From the NCBI RefSeq assembly GCF_039710355.1, contig NZ_JBDKWZ010000018.1, forward strand, positions 62,001 to 126,000: a DNA stretch of 64,000 nucleotides. Direction: 5' to 3'. How positions within the stretch are numbered: position 1 is the first letter of the stretch; every line of letters begins with the position of its first letter. Source of the DNA: Rapidithrix thailandica (lineage in GTDB: Bacteria > Bacteroidota > Bacteroidia > Cytophagales > Flammeovirgaceae). Under the pieces are notes generated by a model. It was not told the DNA's origin, made no database searches, and saw only the letters and a program-made list of their open reading frames with translations. Made by a program: the position numbers and the translations under genes. Positions 41,209 through 50,486 of the stretch are shown here, piece by piece.

Positions 41209-43308
41209 ATGATTAAAGTTCTCACAGAATATTCTTCCTGGTATTTTTTATTATGCCTAATGGCAGGTTTTCTATATGCTTACCTGCTCTATACCAGTAA
41301 GGCCCCTTGGAGTAAGCCAGTCAATTACTTCCTGGGCACAGTGCGTTTTATTTTAGTTACTTGTGTTTGTTTTTTACTGTTGGGGCCTTATGTCAAAACC
41401 ATAAAAAACTATTTTGAAAAACCGGTTATTACCTTTCTGATCGATGATTCCCAATCCATTGCTTTGGTAAATGATTCTACCCGGTTGCTTCAATTACGGG
41501 GAGAACTGGAAACGCTGGCCGAAAGCCTGGAAGAAGAGGAATACGAAGTGGATATTCAAACGCTCAATGCCAATCAAAACTTATCCGGGATTCAAGACAT
41601 TGGTTTTGGAGGAGCTTCTACCAATATCAGCTCCCGGCTGAAAGACATAGAAGCCCAATACGAAAACCGGAACCTGGGTGGAGTGGTATTGGTCACCGAT
41701 GGTATCTACAATCAAGGAATTGCTCCTAATTACCTGCCTTATTTGATGAAAGTATTTGCAGTGGGTATTGGAGATACATTGCCACAGGAAGATATCAACC
41801 TCAAAGCCGCTTATGCCAATAAAATTGCCTATCTGGGTAACAAATTTCCTATTGTAGCCGAAATCGGCAATATGGGTTTCGAAAATCAAAAGTCTGAAGT
41901 ATTATTAAGAAAAGAGGGAAAAATCATTGAGCGGAAAACGCTTACTTTCACCCGGGAAAACAGTCTTCAGACCATAGAATTCCTCCCTAAATCCGAAAAA
42001 GAAGGACTTCAACATTATGTGGTGGAAGTACTGCCTCTTGAAGGAGAGTTTACCAAGAAAAACAATATTAAAAATGTGTATATAGATATCATTGACAGCA
42101 AGGAGAAAATCTTAATGGTTGCCTTGAGCCCCCACCCTGATATCAAAGCACTGCGTAGCGCGGTAGAAAAAAATGAAAACTATGAGTTTATCGTTCATAT
42201 TCCGGGAATGGACGGGACTCGAAATGCCGAACCTGTGAATCTGGATGAAAAATACGACTTGGTGATATTTCATCAAATCCCCAATGTACAACGGGTAGGG
42301 CAGAACCTGATCCAACATTTTCAAGAGCAGAAAACCGCCATGTGGTTTATTTTGGGGAATCAATCCAATCTTTCTGCTTTCAATACGATCAGCGAAGCTG
42401 TGCAGGTACATGCCAATGGAAGGCAATTTGATAAAGTAACACCTTCCTACAACAATGTCTTCAGCAAGTTTACCATGGACAACGATAAGCGACTGGTCAT
42501 CAGCAAATACCCTCCGGTCACGGTTCCATTTGGCAACTTCGACCTGACAGGCACTTCGGAAGTGGTCATGTTTCAAAAAATAGGAAATATTACTACAGAC
42601 AAACCTTTACTGGTACTGAATGAACATAACGGGTTCAAAAGTGCAGTCACGTTGGGAGAGGGAATCTGGCAATGGCGTTTGCACGAATATTCGGTTAATG
42701 ACAATACCAATGCCTTCGATGAAATCATCAATAAAACCGTACAATACCTCTCCACCAAAGAAGACAAGCGCAGATTCCGGGTATATCCTATTTCAAATGA
42801 ATTTTTTGATACGGAAAGTGTGATCTTTGAAACAGAGGTGTACAACGAAATTTACGAACGGATATACGGCCAAAAAATAGATTTACAAATTACGAATGAG
42901 GCCAACGAAACCAGCAGTTATACTTATACCAACAGTGGACCGGGTTTTCAATACAAAGTTAACGGACTGTCGCAAGGGGTGTATCGTTACCAAGCGACTA
43001 CTCAACTTAACGGGAAAACGGAAGTGAGTGCGGGAGAATTTACAGTGCGAGAATTGGAAATCGAAGCCATCAACACTACCGCTGATTTTAACTTGTTGCG
43101 TAATCTGGCGGCTCATACCAACGGACAATTTTATCAGGCCAACGAGTTAAAACAATTGCAAACTGACCTGACACAAAATAAATTAAAAGACCTCATCCAT
43201 AGCCAGGAAGAGTACGAAGATCTTAGCAATTTAAAATGGCTTTTGATAGCCTTGGCTTTACTAGCTTCTTTCGAATGGTTTTTACGGAAATTTAAGGGAG
43301 GATATTAA
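41209..43308 (+). CDS. membrane-anchored VWA / GATase-like protein
   Basis: This 699-residue protein has two N-terminal membrane helices (about 12-30 and 40-60), a von Willebrand A-like domain with the MIDAS motif DDSQS (79-83) and a VLVTDG strand, a beta-rich region (about 200-300), a Rossmann-like class I glutamine-amidotransferase-type domain (about 300-480, KILMVALSPHPDIKALR and YDLVIFHQIP) and a C-terminal helix (about 675-692). The layout is that of large BatA-related membrane proteins found near aerotolerance operons in Bacteroidota, but no MoxR or BatB/C gene is adjacent here. It probably acts in the periplasm in protein-complex assembly or stress tolerance. The function is not known. 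Confidence 0.82.
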   Translation: MIKVLTEYSSWYFLLCLMAGFLYAYLLYTSKAPWSKPVNYFLGTVRFILVTCVCFLLLGPYVKTIKNYFEKPVITFLIDDSQSIALVNDSTRLLQLRGELETLAESLEEEEYEVDIQTLNANQNLSGIQDIGFGGASTNISSRLKDIEAQYENRNLGGVVLVTDGIYNQGIAPNYLPYLMKVFAVGIGDTLPQEDINLKAAYANKIAYLGNKFPIVAEIGNMGFENQKSEVLLRKEGKIIERKTLTFTRENSLQTIEFLPKSEKEGLQHYVVEVLPLEGEFTKKNNIKNVYIDIIDSKEKILMVALSPHPDIKALRSAVEKNENYEFIVHIPGMDGTRNAEPVNLDEKYDLVIFHQIPNVQRVGQNLIQHFQEQKTAMWFILGNQSNLSAFNTISEAVQVHANGRQFDKVTPSYNNVFSKFTMDNDKRLVISKYPPVTVPFGNFDLTGTSEVVMFQKIGNITTDKPLLVLNEHNGFKSAVTLGEGIWQWRLHEYSVNDNTNAFDEIINKTVQYLSTKEDKRRFRVYPISNEFFDTESVIFETEVYNEIYERIYGQKIDLQITNEANETSSYTYTNSGPGFQYKVNGLSQGVYRYQATTQLNGKTEVSAGEFTVRELEIEAINTTADFNLLRNLAAHTNGQFYQANELKQLQTDLTQNKLKDLIHSQEEYEDLSNLKWLLIALALLASFEWFLRKFKGGY

Positions 43309-43347
43309 TTAAATTAATGGAGGGGTTGGGAAAAGCAGTAAGGCATA

Positions 43348-44157
43348 TCAGCCTTCGGTATTTCCAATTGCTTGCATTGTATGTAAAGAAGGAGTTGCAC
43401 TGCCCCCTTTCGGCTCTATGGTAATGGCAAAAGCAGAAGCATTTCCTACAGACTTCATTTTCAATAATGTACTGATCGCCAAATCAAATACACCGGCGTC
43501 CACAGGTTTGCCCTCGATGATCGCCCAAAGCTGATATTGATTGTCTTCAGAGAGTTTTTGCAGCTTTAATACATTCAGGTATACCTCTTGAGAAGAGGGG
43601 TTCCAATAGACTTGTACTTCGCTCTCCGGTGATTGCCCGGTTCCTTGGAGACGCACACGGTGAAAAGCCGGATTATTCACCACCTTCAAGTCCGATTCAA
43701 TTTGTGCCAATCGCTGTTGAACTTGATTGTATTCCGAAGCGATTTCTTGGTTTTGCGCCAAAAGACCCTTCAATTTGTCTTCCGTACTCTTCCATTTATT
43801 CCAAAAAACTCCGGCCAAGATGGAAGCCACTAACGCAATGCTGACAGAAGCCGCCAATGCTAATCGAAACGCATTTCCTATAGTTTGGCTACGCACTTTT
43901 TTATGCGACCATTTGACGGGAGTATAAGGTTCGTTTTGTTCTAAATGGCTTAAGATTTTATCTTTTACATGAGCACCGGGAGTAATGGCGGTTTGGAAAG
44001 CCAGTTCTTCAAAAGCACTTTCGATTTTATTTAATTCCTCCCGGATCTCCGGATACGCCTGGGTCAATTGCAGTACTTCCATGCGTTCTTTTTCAGAAAG
44101 CTGATCCAGCACATAGGCTTCTAATATTCCGGACGCTATGTAATCTTTTATATTCAA
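43348..44157 (-). CDS. RskA-family anti-sigma factor
   Basis: This 269-residue inner-membrane protein has a short cytoplasmic anti-sigma domain (about 1-60: YIASGILEAYVLDQLSEKER, without the zinc-binding HxxxCxxC motif), a single membrane helix at about 97-119, a coiled-coil segment (about 122-158) and a periplasmic RskA C-terminal domain (about 160-269: QVYWNPSSQEVYLNVLKLQ, YQLWAIIEGKPVDAGVFD). It should hold the partner sigma factor inactive until a periplasmic signal leads to its release or proteolysis. Its ATG overlaps the sigma-factor stop by 4 bp, so the two are translationally coupled. It converges with the VWA gene. Confidence 0.93.
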   Translation of the reverse strand: MNIKDYIASGILEAYVLDQLSEKERMEVLQLTQAYPEIREELNKIESAFEELAFQTAITPGAHVKDKILSHLEQNEPYTPVKWSHKKVRSQTIGNAFRLALAASVSIALVASILAGVFWNKWKSTEDKLKGLLAQNQEIASEYNQVQQRLAQIESDLKVVNNPAFHRVRLQGTGQSPESEVQVYWNPSSQEVYLNVLKLQKLSEDNQYQLWAIIEGKPVDAGVFDLAISTLLKMKSVGNASAFAITIEPKGGSATPSLHTMQAIGNTEG

Positions 44158-44711
44158 GAGATTCCTAATACGTTTCGAAGATTCTTTATAGCCATTCTCA
44201 AGCGGGTTTTTACCGTACCCAGAGGAATTTGTTTTTCTTTGGAAAGTTCCGATTGTGTATACCCTTTAAAATATACATACTCCAATACTGTTCTTTCTTC
44301 TTCCCTCAATTTGTCGAGTTGTTCTTTGATTCCTATGCTGTCTATGGATTGATGCACTTGGCTTTTATGTTCATAAGAATATACGTTATTTTCCATTTCA
44401 TCAGTTTTCCGCTCGTTCCGAAGCTCTTTAGAACGCACTTTATCAATGGCCAAATTTCTGCTTACATTCAGCATCCAGGTAAACAGCCGCCCTTTTTGCG
44501 AATCATACGTATCTATTTTATTCCAAATTTTCAAAAATACATCTTGCAGTACTTCTTCTGCGATATCTTGCTTTTGCACAATCCGCAAAATAACCCCGTA
44601 TAATGCCCCGGAATAATGATCATATAAATAATTGAAGGCTGCTTTGTTCCTGGCTTGTAGCAAAGCAACTAATTCAGGAGGGGCAATATGTCCTTCAAAT
44701 TTGTCTGACAT
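44154..44711 (-). CDS. ECF RNA polymerase sigma factor
   Basis: This 185-residue sigma-70 protein has region 2 (about 25-95: YLYDHYSGALYGVILRIV, AEEVLQDVFLKIWNKI, FTWMLNVSRNLAIDKVRS) and region 4 (about 130-182: LEYVYFKGYTQSELSKEKQI, PLGTVKTRLRMAIKNLR). It resembles the SigK-like group that pairs with RskA anti-sigma factors. It directs polymerase to a stress regulon, which is unknown here. The 163-bp repeat element ends 24 bp upstream of the start codon, so the element, or what lies behind it, must contain the promoter. Confidence 0.95.
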   Translation of the reverse strand: MSDKFEGHIAPPELVALLQARNKAAFNYLYDHYSGALYGVILRIVQKQDIAEEVLQDVFLKIWNKIDTYDSQKGRLFTWMLNVSRNLAIDKVRSKELRNERKTDEMENNVYSYEHKSQVHQSIDSIGIKEQLDKLREEERTVLEYVYFKGYTQSELSKEKQIPLGTVKTRLRMAIKNLRNVLGIS

Positions 44712-44735
44712 ATTTTAACTACAAAATCTCATATC

Positions 44736-44898
44736 GAAGTGAATTAACCTTTTTCTTTTTCCTAAAAACTGTTTCAAAAACGCCTCCCCCGTGTTACTTT
44801 TTTCAACAATAGCTTTGGCTATTCTCTTCAAAAAGTGCCTTGATGAGCCGATTTTGATTCCATCTTCGGTCAAAAACGATACGTGTAAACCACTTCAT
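44736..44898 (-). repeat. 163-bp dispersed repeat, copy B (MITE-like, carries a 31-codon ORF)
   Basis: This is the inverted partner of 21544-21706 (153 of 163 bases identical, no indels). Read on the minus strand it encodes MKWFTRIVFDRRWNQNRLIK..., ending NSQSYC with a TGA stop where copy A has TAA. Of six differences within that ORF, two are silent, one exchanges stop codons, and three change residues (K/T, K/R, V/A). The right end (CACTTC) is followed by GAT, and the left end (GAAGTG) is preceded by GAT, a possible 3-bp target duplication; copy A shows none. It occupies the promoter-proximal region of the ECF sigma operon, in the same orientation. The remaining bases to 45042 hold nothing I can name. 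Confidence 0.75.
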
Positions 44899-45042
44899 CG
44901 AGAAAATTTATGGAAGCCAATACATACATGACTTAAAAAAAATAGACCTTATCTGAGCATATTTTTTAAAATAACATAAAGCATTTGAGAAAGGCAAGCA
45001 CGAATTTGCCCAACCCTTGCCGGTCCGGGACTTGTAGCGGAT

Positions 45043-45867
45043 CTATTTATGCAAAATTTCAGGATTTTCTTCAATCAATTTCACCCCTTCCCGATACCCT
45101 TGTTCATACAAGCGATCTGCCTGCGAAAAGTCCAAAAGCGAACAAGGAGAAGAAAGATATGGATCAATCAAGTATTTGCACTTGTGTAGTGCATTTTGAA
45201 CTTGCTGGCCGGGAGTCATTGAAAAAATTTTTGAATACAATGACTGGAAAGAATGTTGCACAAGCTTTTCACTACTATGATTTACATTAATACCGATCAC
45301 CATTTTACAAGAGTGTTCCAATGGTTGTATGGGAAAGGCATTTAATAAACTTCCATCCAGATAATGTTTCCCTCTCAATACGACAGGGGTGTACAACAAA
45401 GGAAATGAACAGGAAGCACTTACCGCTTCAAATAGTTTTCCTTTCTGTAATATTTCCGCACTTTGCGACTCCAAACAGGTAACCCCCACATACAGTTTCT
45501 TTTTTAAGACCTGAAAGTCATTTTCGGAAAGTACCGACCTAAGTACCTGCCCCGGAACGCCAAAAGGCTGAACAATTTCCGAAGATCTGATTTTTTTCGG
45601 AAAAATCCCATTCAACTTTTCCAGCATCTCGGAAGCACTTAATCCAGCGGCATAAAGAGCCCCGATCAATGCTCCCAAATTTGAGCCTGCTACGGCTTGG
45701 GCTTGTAAGTTATGTTCTTCCAGAGCCTTTAAAACCCCTATTTGTAAAAAACACCGGGCACCTCCCCCGCTCAAAACCAGACCCAATGAGTATTTTTTGT
45801 ATGAGCCGGTTTCCGTTTGATGTTCGTAATCGCTAACCCTACGGGCTTGACATTGTGTTTCTCCCAT
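45043..45867 (-). CDS. patatin-like phospholipase family protein
   Basis: This 274-residue cytoplasmic (no signal peptide) lipid acyl hydrolase has the oxyanion loop VLSGGGARCFLQIGVLKALE, the nucleophile Ser62 in AGSNLGAL (GxSxG), and the dyad Asp171 in YLDGSLLNAFP (DGS in place of the usual DGA/G). It is of the RssA/YchK-like short type. It probably deacylates membrane lipids or acyl-modified molecules, but no substrate can be inferred from context. It has its own start at the MGETQ ATG and is divergent from the HEAT-like gene. Confidence 0.9.
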   Translation of the reverse strand: MGETQCQARRVSDYEHQTETGSYKKYSLGLVLSGGGARCFLQIGVLKALEEHNLQAQAVAGSNLGALIGALYAAGLSASEMLEKLNGIFPKKIRSSEIVQPFGVPGQVLRSVLSENDFQVLKKKLYVGVTCLESQSAEILQKGKLFEAVSASCSFPLLYTPVVLRGKHYLDGSLLNAFPIQPLEHSCKMVIGINVNHSSEKLVQHSFQSLYSKIFSMTPGQQVQNALHKCKYLIDPYLSSPCSLLDFSQADRLYEQGYREGVKLIEENPEILHK

Positions 45868-46074
45868 GCCTTTGTCTTAGATTTGTATACAAAAAATATC
45901 CGGGCGAAGGATATACCTTGAAAGTACTAAATATCTAGGAAAATAACACTATGTCCGGGGTAGAGGCAGGTGGTATCAAGGGTACAGCAACAGAAAGGAA
46001 ATGTACTCTATTATTCATATTGTAAAAAGACAGATCACAGGGTTGTTTATTGAATCAAAAAGCAAATACACACA

Positions 46075-46605
46075 ATGCTTATGAAGCTACGTAATGAACT
46101 ACTAAAAGAGCATTCCAAGGCACATAGCCAATCTTTAGCCACTTTTATCGGCAACGATACAATGCTATTTGCCGAACTGATTGAGGTGTTCCTGTGCGAT
46201 GAATACCGGGTAACGCAAAGGGCATCTCACGTACTCAGTGAATGTGCGGACCGACATCCTCAATTAATCGCTCCTTACCTGAAAAAGCTACTTTTGAATT
46301 TGCAAAATCCGGTACACAATGCTGTCAAAAGAAATACTTTCCGGGTTTTACAAGATTTTGATTTACCGGATGATGAGGAAATATTAAGTTTGGCCGCAGA
46401 AGTAGGTTTTGCTACCTTACAGTCCAACAAAGAGGCCGTAGCCACCAAAGCTTTTGCGATGACAGTACTGGGCAATGTTTGCAAAAAAGTCCCGGAATTA
46501 ACCCAGGAATTGAAAATCATCATTGAAGATCAAATGCCTTATGGTTCTCCGGGTTTTGTGGCAAGGGGTAAAAAAGTACTCAAGACATTGCAAAACATCA
46601 CTTAA
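46075..46605 (+). CDS. HEAT-repeat-like helical protein
   Basis: This 176-residue cytoplasmic protein is all-helical with repeating pairs such as YRVTQRASHVLSECADRHP, LIAPYLKKLLLNLQNPVHN and KAFAMTVLGNVCKKVPEL, spaced like HEAT/ARM repeats. Such proteins are usually scaffolds. There is no signal peptide and no catalytic motif. A second in-frame ATG at 46081 is an equally good start. The gene is followed by a DUF3124 lipoprotein after 82 bp, but nothing shows a functional link. Confidence 0.75.
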   Translation: MLMKLRNELLKEHSKAHSQSLATFIGNDTMLFAELIEVFLCDEYRVTQRASHVLSECADRHPQLIAPYLKKLLLNLQNPVHNAVKRNTFRVLQDFDLPDDEEILSLAAEVGFATLQSNKEAVATKAFAMTVLGNVCKKVPELTQELKIIIEDQMPYGSPGFVARGKKVLKTLQNIT

Positions 46606-46687
46606 ATCCCCCTTTGACAAATAGCAAGATCAGCTTTTTTTATTGTGATAAAAACATGAGTTCAGCTTCAGCCAAAATATAAACAGT

Positions 46688-47251
46688 ATGCGAATTTATT
46701 TTTTCATTTCAGCAATGGCGGTATTGTTGTGGAATTGCACGGATTATACCAATTCCTCAATCACCCAACGAAAGGCCAATTACCCCAGCAAGAAATATAC
46801 ACATGTTGCATTGGATACATCCCAATTGGCTTATCAGGAAAAAGTGTATGTGCCCGCCTATTCGGATATCTACAATTTCAGTGGAGAAAAAACGATCTAC
46901 CTCACCATTACTCTAAGTGTGCGCAATACCAGCTTCAAGGACAGCTTGTTTGTCAATGATATCAAATACTATGGATCGGATGGGAAAATCTTAAGGCATT
47001 ACCTGGATTCTTCCCTGGTACTCCACCCCATGGAATCCGTAGAATTTGTCATTGAGCACAACGAAACTCAAGGAGGAGCCGGAGCAAACTTTGTAGTGGA
47101 TTGGGGAACGCATCAACCCCAACTCAACCACCCTGTCATTCAAGCGGTCATGATCAGCACCATTTCCCAACAGGGCATTTCATTTGTCACTCATGGGGTT
47201 GTGATTGAGAAAAACCATAAAATAAAAGAAGAAAAAGCCTCATTGGAATGA
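46688..47251 (+). CDS. DUF3124-type lipoprotein
   Basis: This 187-residue protein has a lipoprotein signal (lipobox WNC, Cys17) and a domain I recognise as DUF3124: VYVPAYSDIYNFSGEKTIYLTI, SVRNTSFKDSLFVNDIKYY, and LHPMESVEFVIEHNETQGG with GANFVVDWG. The fold is a beta-sandwich of unknown function that is exposed to the periplasm. Its TGA stop overlaps the ATG of the next gene by 4 bp, so it is coupled to a polytopic membrane protein. The role of the pair is unknown. Confidence 0.85.
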   Translation: MRIYFFISAMAVLLWNCTDYTNSSITQRKANYPSKKYTHVALDTSQLAYQEKVYVPAYSDIYNFSGEKTIYLTITLSVRNTSFKDSLFVNDIKYYGSDGKILRHYLDSSLVLHPMESVEFVIEHNETQGGAGANFVVDWGTHQPQLNHPVIQAVMISTISQQGISFVTHGVVIEKNHKIKEEKASLE

Positions 47252-48396
47252 GACAATTGATCAAACGCAATTTTTTTTACCTCTTATCAGCCGGAATCGG
47301 CCTATCATTACTAGGTTATTCCAATTGGAAGGGCTTAGGACTGACCTTTGACTCATTGGTATATTTGGAGGGGGGACAATATATTTTAAACCATGGCACT
47401 TCGGGATGGTTTTCGCAACTGGTTTTTCAGGAAAAGCCGCCTTTATTTCCCCTATTAATCGCACTTTTTCAAAAGGATCTGCGGCTTCTCAACCTTTTCC
47501 AGTTTTGTATGTACCTGTTTGTTTTAAATTGGGCATACCATTTTACCCAGTATTTTCTTCAAAAACCTTTTTGGCAATACCTCTGTTTTTTCCATTTGGC
47601 TATCTCTACGACTTTTTTACAGTTTCATAAATTTTTGTTCACAGAACCCTTATTCATCGTCTTACTGTACGGCTATTTATGGGTTTCCATTCACATCCTA
47701 GAGTCCCCCTTACAAAAGCGCTTTCCCCTATACACATATGTTTTAACAGGTATGATTTTAGGGATTTTATTGGTAAGCTTACGTCATATAGGCATCCTTA
47801 TTACCCTAAGCAGTTCGTTATTTTTACTCTGGCACCAAAGGAAAAAACCTATTGTCTGGTGGATTACCGGAGGCTACCTATTCGTACCTTTATTATTTTT
47901 CACTACCTGGCAATACCTGATATGGGCAATTGGGCTGAAAGCTAATGCTGCGGTGTTCTTACAAGATTTAGATATCGGGTTTAATCTCAAAGTATACAGT
48001 CAGGCTATATATACTTGGTTTCTACCTACATTACCCTTCGACTGGTTAAATTACTTAGGTTTTATACTTTGTTTTGGAATAATCTGCTGGACACTCCGTC
48101 AAGTGCTCGCTTCTTCAGGCCCTTCTTTATACAAAAAGTACTTCCTGTTTTTATTCACTTGTTACTTTATCCCAATGAGTTTGAAAGGAGATTTGTTAGA
48201 GCCGGATGGAGAGCGGTATTTAGGAATTTTTGTTTTACCCTTTTGGCTTGTTTTCTTCTCAGAAGTTGAAAAGCTATCGGCCAAACATAAAACCTGGAAA
48301 TGGGCCGGGATAACGCTTATGTTAGTCTGGAGCATTTATCCTCTGGCCCGTACGTTGAAAAATAGTATGCTATGGCATGATAAAATAGGTTGGTAA
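47248..48396 (+). CDS. polytopic membrane protein, GT39/ArnT-like
   Basis: This 382-residue protein has about nine to ten transmembrane helices. After the first helix comes a periplasmic loop with LTFDSLVYLEGGQYIL and FQEKPPLFPLLIALFQ, the arrangement (acidic residues, then KPPL/YPLL) typical of lipid-phosphate-sugar glycosyltransferases of the GT39/ArnT superfamily. The proteins vary widely and no donor or acceptor can be named. It overlaps the DUF3124 lipoprotein gene by 4 bp and is cotranscribed with it. I am confident of the membrane topology, less so of the enzyme class. Confidence 0.7.
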   Translation: MRQLIKRNFFYLLSAGIGLSLLGYSNWKGLGLTFDSLVYLEGGQYILNHGTSGWFSQLVFQEKPPLFPLLIALFQKDLRLLNLFQFCMYLFVLNWAYHFTQYFLQKPFWQYLCFFHLAISTTFLQFHKFLFTEPLFIVLLYGYLWVSIHILESPLQKRFPLYTYVLTGMILGILLVSLRHIGILITLSSSLFLLWHQRKKPIVWWITGGYLFVPLLFFTTWQYLIWAIGLKANAAVFLQDLDIGFNLKVYSQAIYTWFLPTLPFDWLNYLGFILCFGIICWTLRQVLASSGPSLYKKYFLFLFTCYFIPMSLKGDLLEPDGERYLGIFVLPFWLVFFSEVEKLSAKHKTWKWAGITLMLVWSIYPLARTLKNSMLWHDKIGW

Positions 48397-48423
48397 CCTG
48401 AGCAAGCACTCCTTGGTTATTTA

Positions 48424-49560
48424 TCACACAACCACTTCTTTTCTTTGCAACTCATAAGTAGTATCCCAGTCTTTCCACACAGGTTCATAGCCTTGCCTTT
48501 GAATCATGCCAGCGATGGCTTCCGGGCTGCGTTCATCCGAAATTTCAAATTGTTCCAACGATTGAGGTTCCACCGCGTAGCCACCCGGATTGGTTTTTGA
48601 CCCGGCACTCATGGTAGTGATGCCCAATTTGAGGACATTATCCCGGAATTTTTCCGACTCCCGGGTGGAAAGTGACAATTCGACTTCCTGGTTTAACAAG
48701 CGGTAAGCACAAATCAACTGCACCAATTCCCGGTCAGTCATATTTACTTTTGGCTCATGTCCTCCTAAAAAAGGTCGTAAGCGGGGGAAAGAAATGGAAT
48801 ACTTGGTCTGCCAATAGTTTCTTTCCAAATATTCAAGATGCAAAGCATTGAAAAAGCTATCGGTCCGCCAATCTTCCAAACCGATCAACACCCCAAGGCC
48901 CATTTTATGGATGCCGGCTTTTCCCAAACGGTCAGGAGTATCCAAACGGTAGTGGAAGTTTGACTTTTTCCCTTTCGGATGATAATCTTTATAATTTTCC
49001 TGATGATACGTTTCCTGATACACCAACACCGTATTCAAGCCATAAGGCGTTAAGGCCTCATAATCGGCTTGGTCCAAAGGCTGGACTTCCAGAGAGATAT
49101 GAGAAAAATAAGGACGGATAAGTTTGAGTGCCTTTTGAAAATAAGGGACTCCCACCGTATGATTGGCTTCTCCGGTAACGAGTAAAATATGGTCATACCC
49201 CAAGGCTTTTACCGCCTCGGCTTCCCGGATGATTTCGGCATCTGTCAGGGTTCTTCTGCGTACTTTATTGTTAAAACTAAACCCACAATAAGTACAAATA
49301 TTCTGACACTCATTGGACAGATACATCGGGGCATAGAGTTGGATGGTTTTTCCAAATCGTTGGGCGGTTAATTCGTGGCTTTTACGGGCCATTTGTTCCA
49401 AATAGGGTACCGCTGCCGGAGAGATTAACGCTTTAAAATCCTCCAAATCCACGTGGTCTTTTGCCAAAGCCCTTTCCACATCTACAGCCGTTTTGGCATA
49501 AATGCTCTCTTCCACCTGCTCCCACTGATATTGCTCAAAGGTATGTCGAAAAGATTTCAT
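48424..49560 (-). CDS. thiH: 2-iminoacetate synthase (radical SAM)
   Basis: This 378-residue enzyme splits tyrosine to dehydroglycine for the thiazole moiety of thiamine. The radical-SAM motif is CQNICTYC (Cys85, Cys89, Cys92), preceded by the ThiH-type IQLYAPMYLSNE. LLVTGEANHTVGVPYF and LEVQPL are further family blocks. It is the oxygen-sensitive route, in contrast to glycine oxidase ThiO. It is the last gene of the thiS-thiC-tenI-thiE-thiG-thiH operon and lies 96 bp after thiG. Confidence 0.96.
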   Translation of the reverse strand: MKSFRHTFEQYQWEQVEESIYAKTAVDVERALAKDHVDLEDFKALISPAAVPYLEQMARKSHELTAQRFGKTIQLYAPMYLSNECQNICTYCGFSFNNKVRRRTLTDAEIIREAEAVKALGYDHILLVTGEANHTVGVPYFQKALKLIRPYFSHISLEVQPLDQADYEALTPYGLNTVLVYQETYHQENYKDYHPKGKKSNFHYRLDTPDRLGKAGIHKMGLGVLIGLEDWRTDSFFNALHLEYLERNYWQTKYSISFPRLRPFLGGHEPKVNMTDRELVQLICAYRLLNQEVELSLSTRESEKFRDNVLKLGITTMSAGSKTNPGGYAVEPQSLEQFEISDERSPEAIAGMIQRQGYEPVWKDWDTTYELQRKEVVV

Positions 49561-49656
49561 TCTTTATATAATTGGGGTTAGAGGTTTGTTAATAAGGATT
49601 GAAAGTTAAAGGGTGGAAAATCGGAGAGATAATGCAAAAAACACCCTTTGATCCTC

Positions 49657-50427
49657 TTAATCGTCCAAAAAGGCCGTCAAAGGACTACTGGCCTGCGCAT
49701 AATTAACAGGTTGAGCCAGTTGGGCTTCAAAAGCCATCCTTCCGGCTTCTACCCCCATTTTAAACGCTTTGGCCATCGCTACCGGTTGAGGAGAAACTGC
49801 AATGGCGGTATTCACCAAGACCGCATCAGCCCCCATTTCCATTGCCTTGGCAGCATCCGAAGGGCTTCCGATACCTGCATCTACCACTACCGGCACATTG
49901 CTTTGTTCAATGATAATCTCCAGGAAGTCAAAGGTTTTCAGTCCTTTATTGCTCCCGATTGGCGCCCCCAAAGGCATCACAGCCGCAGTTCCCACTTCTT
50001 CCAACCGCTTACACAATACCGGATCGGCATGTACATAAGGCAATACGATAAATCCTAATTTCACCAATTCTTCAGCGGCTTTTAACGTTTCAACCGGATC
50101 GGGCATCAGGTATTTCGGGTCGGGATGGATTTCCAATTTCAACCAATTTGTTCCCAAGGCCTCCCGGGCCAATTCCGCAGCAAACACCGCTTCTTTCGCA
50201 GTCCGAACCCCCGAAGTATTGGGCAGTAAATTGAACTGGGGATCTTTCAAATGGTTTAAAATATCATCTGTAGTGTCCGCTACATCTACCCTTTTCAAAG
50301 CAACCGTTACCAACTCCGAACCGGAAACTTTCAAAGCCTCTTCCATTAGTTGGTTAGAGCCAAATTTTCCTGTTCCGGTAAATAAACGGGATGAAAATGA
50401 TTTATCTGCTATTTTTAATTTTTCCAT
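49657..50427 (-). CDS. thiG: thiazole synthase
   Basis: This 256-residue barrel enzyme combines 1-deoxyxylulose 5-phosphate, dehydroglycine and ThiS-thiocarboxylate sulfur into thiazole phosphate. Its blocks are SSRLFTGTGKFGSN, TVALKRVD with the Schiff-base Lys (about residue 45), GPNTSG-like NLLPNTSGVRTA, LPYVHADPVLCKRLEEVG and VVDAGIGSPSDAAKAMEMGADAV. The length is normal. It is linked to thiH downstream and to thiE upstream (59 bp). Confidence 0.97.
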   Translation of the reverse strand: MEKLKIADKSFSSRLFTGTGKFGSNQLMEEALKVSGSELVTVALKRVDVADTTDDILNHLKDPQFNLLPNTSGVRTAKEAVFAAELAREALGTNWLKLEIHPDPKYLMPDPVETLKAAEELVKLGFIVLPYVHADPVLCKRLEEVGTAAVMPLGAPIGSNKGLKTFDFLEIIIEQSNVPVVVDAGIGSPSDAAKAMEMGADAVLVNTAIAVSPQPVAMAKAFKMGVEAGRMAFEAQLAQPVNYAQASSPLTAFLDD

Positions 50428-50486
50428 TCTTCAATCTTGTTTAGAGTGAATTCTGTATTGCAAGTGTCAATACACCTACAATGCTC

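Noticed and set aside
44985..45290. 101-codon frame overlapping the patatin gene
   Set aside because: Opposite strand to a gene with intact catalytic Ser and Asp motifs, and no family match.
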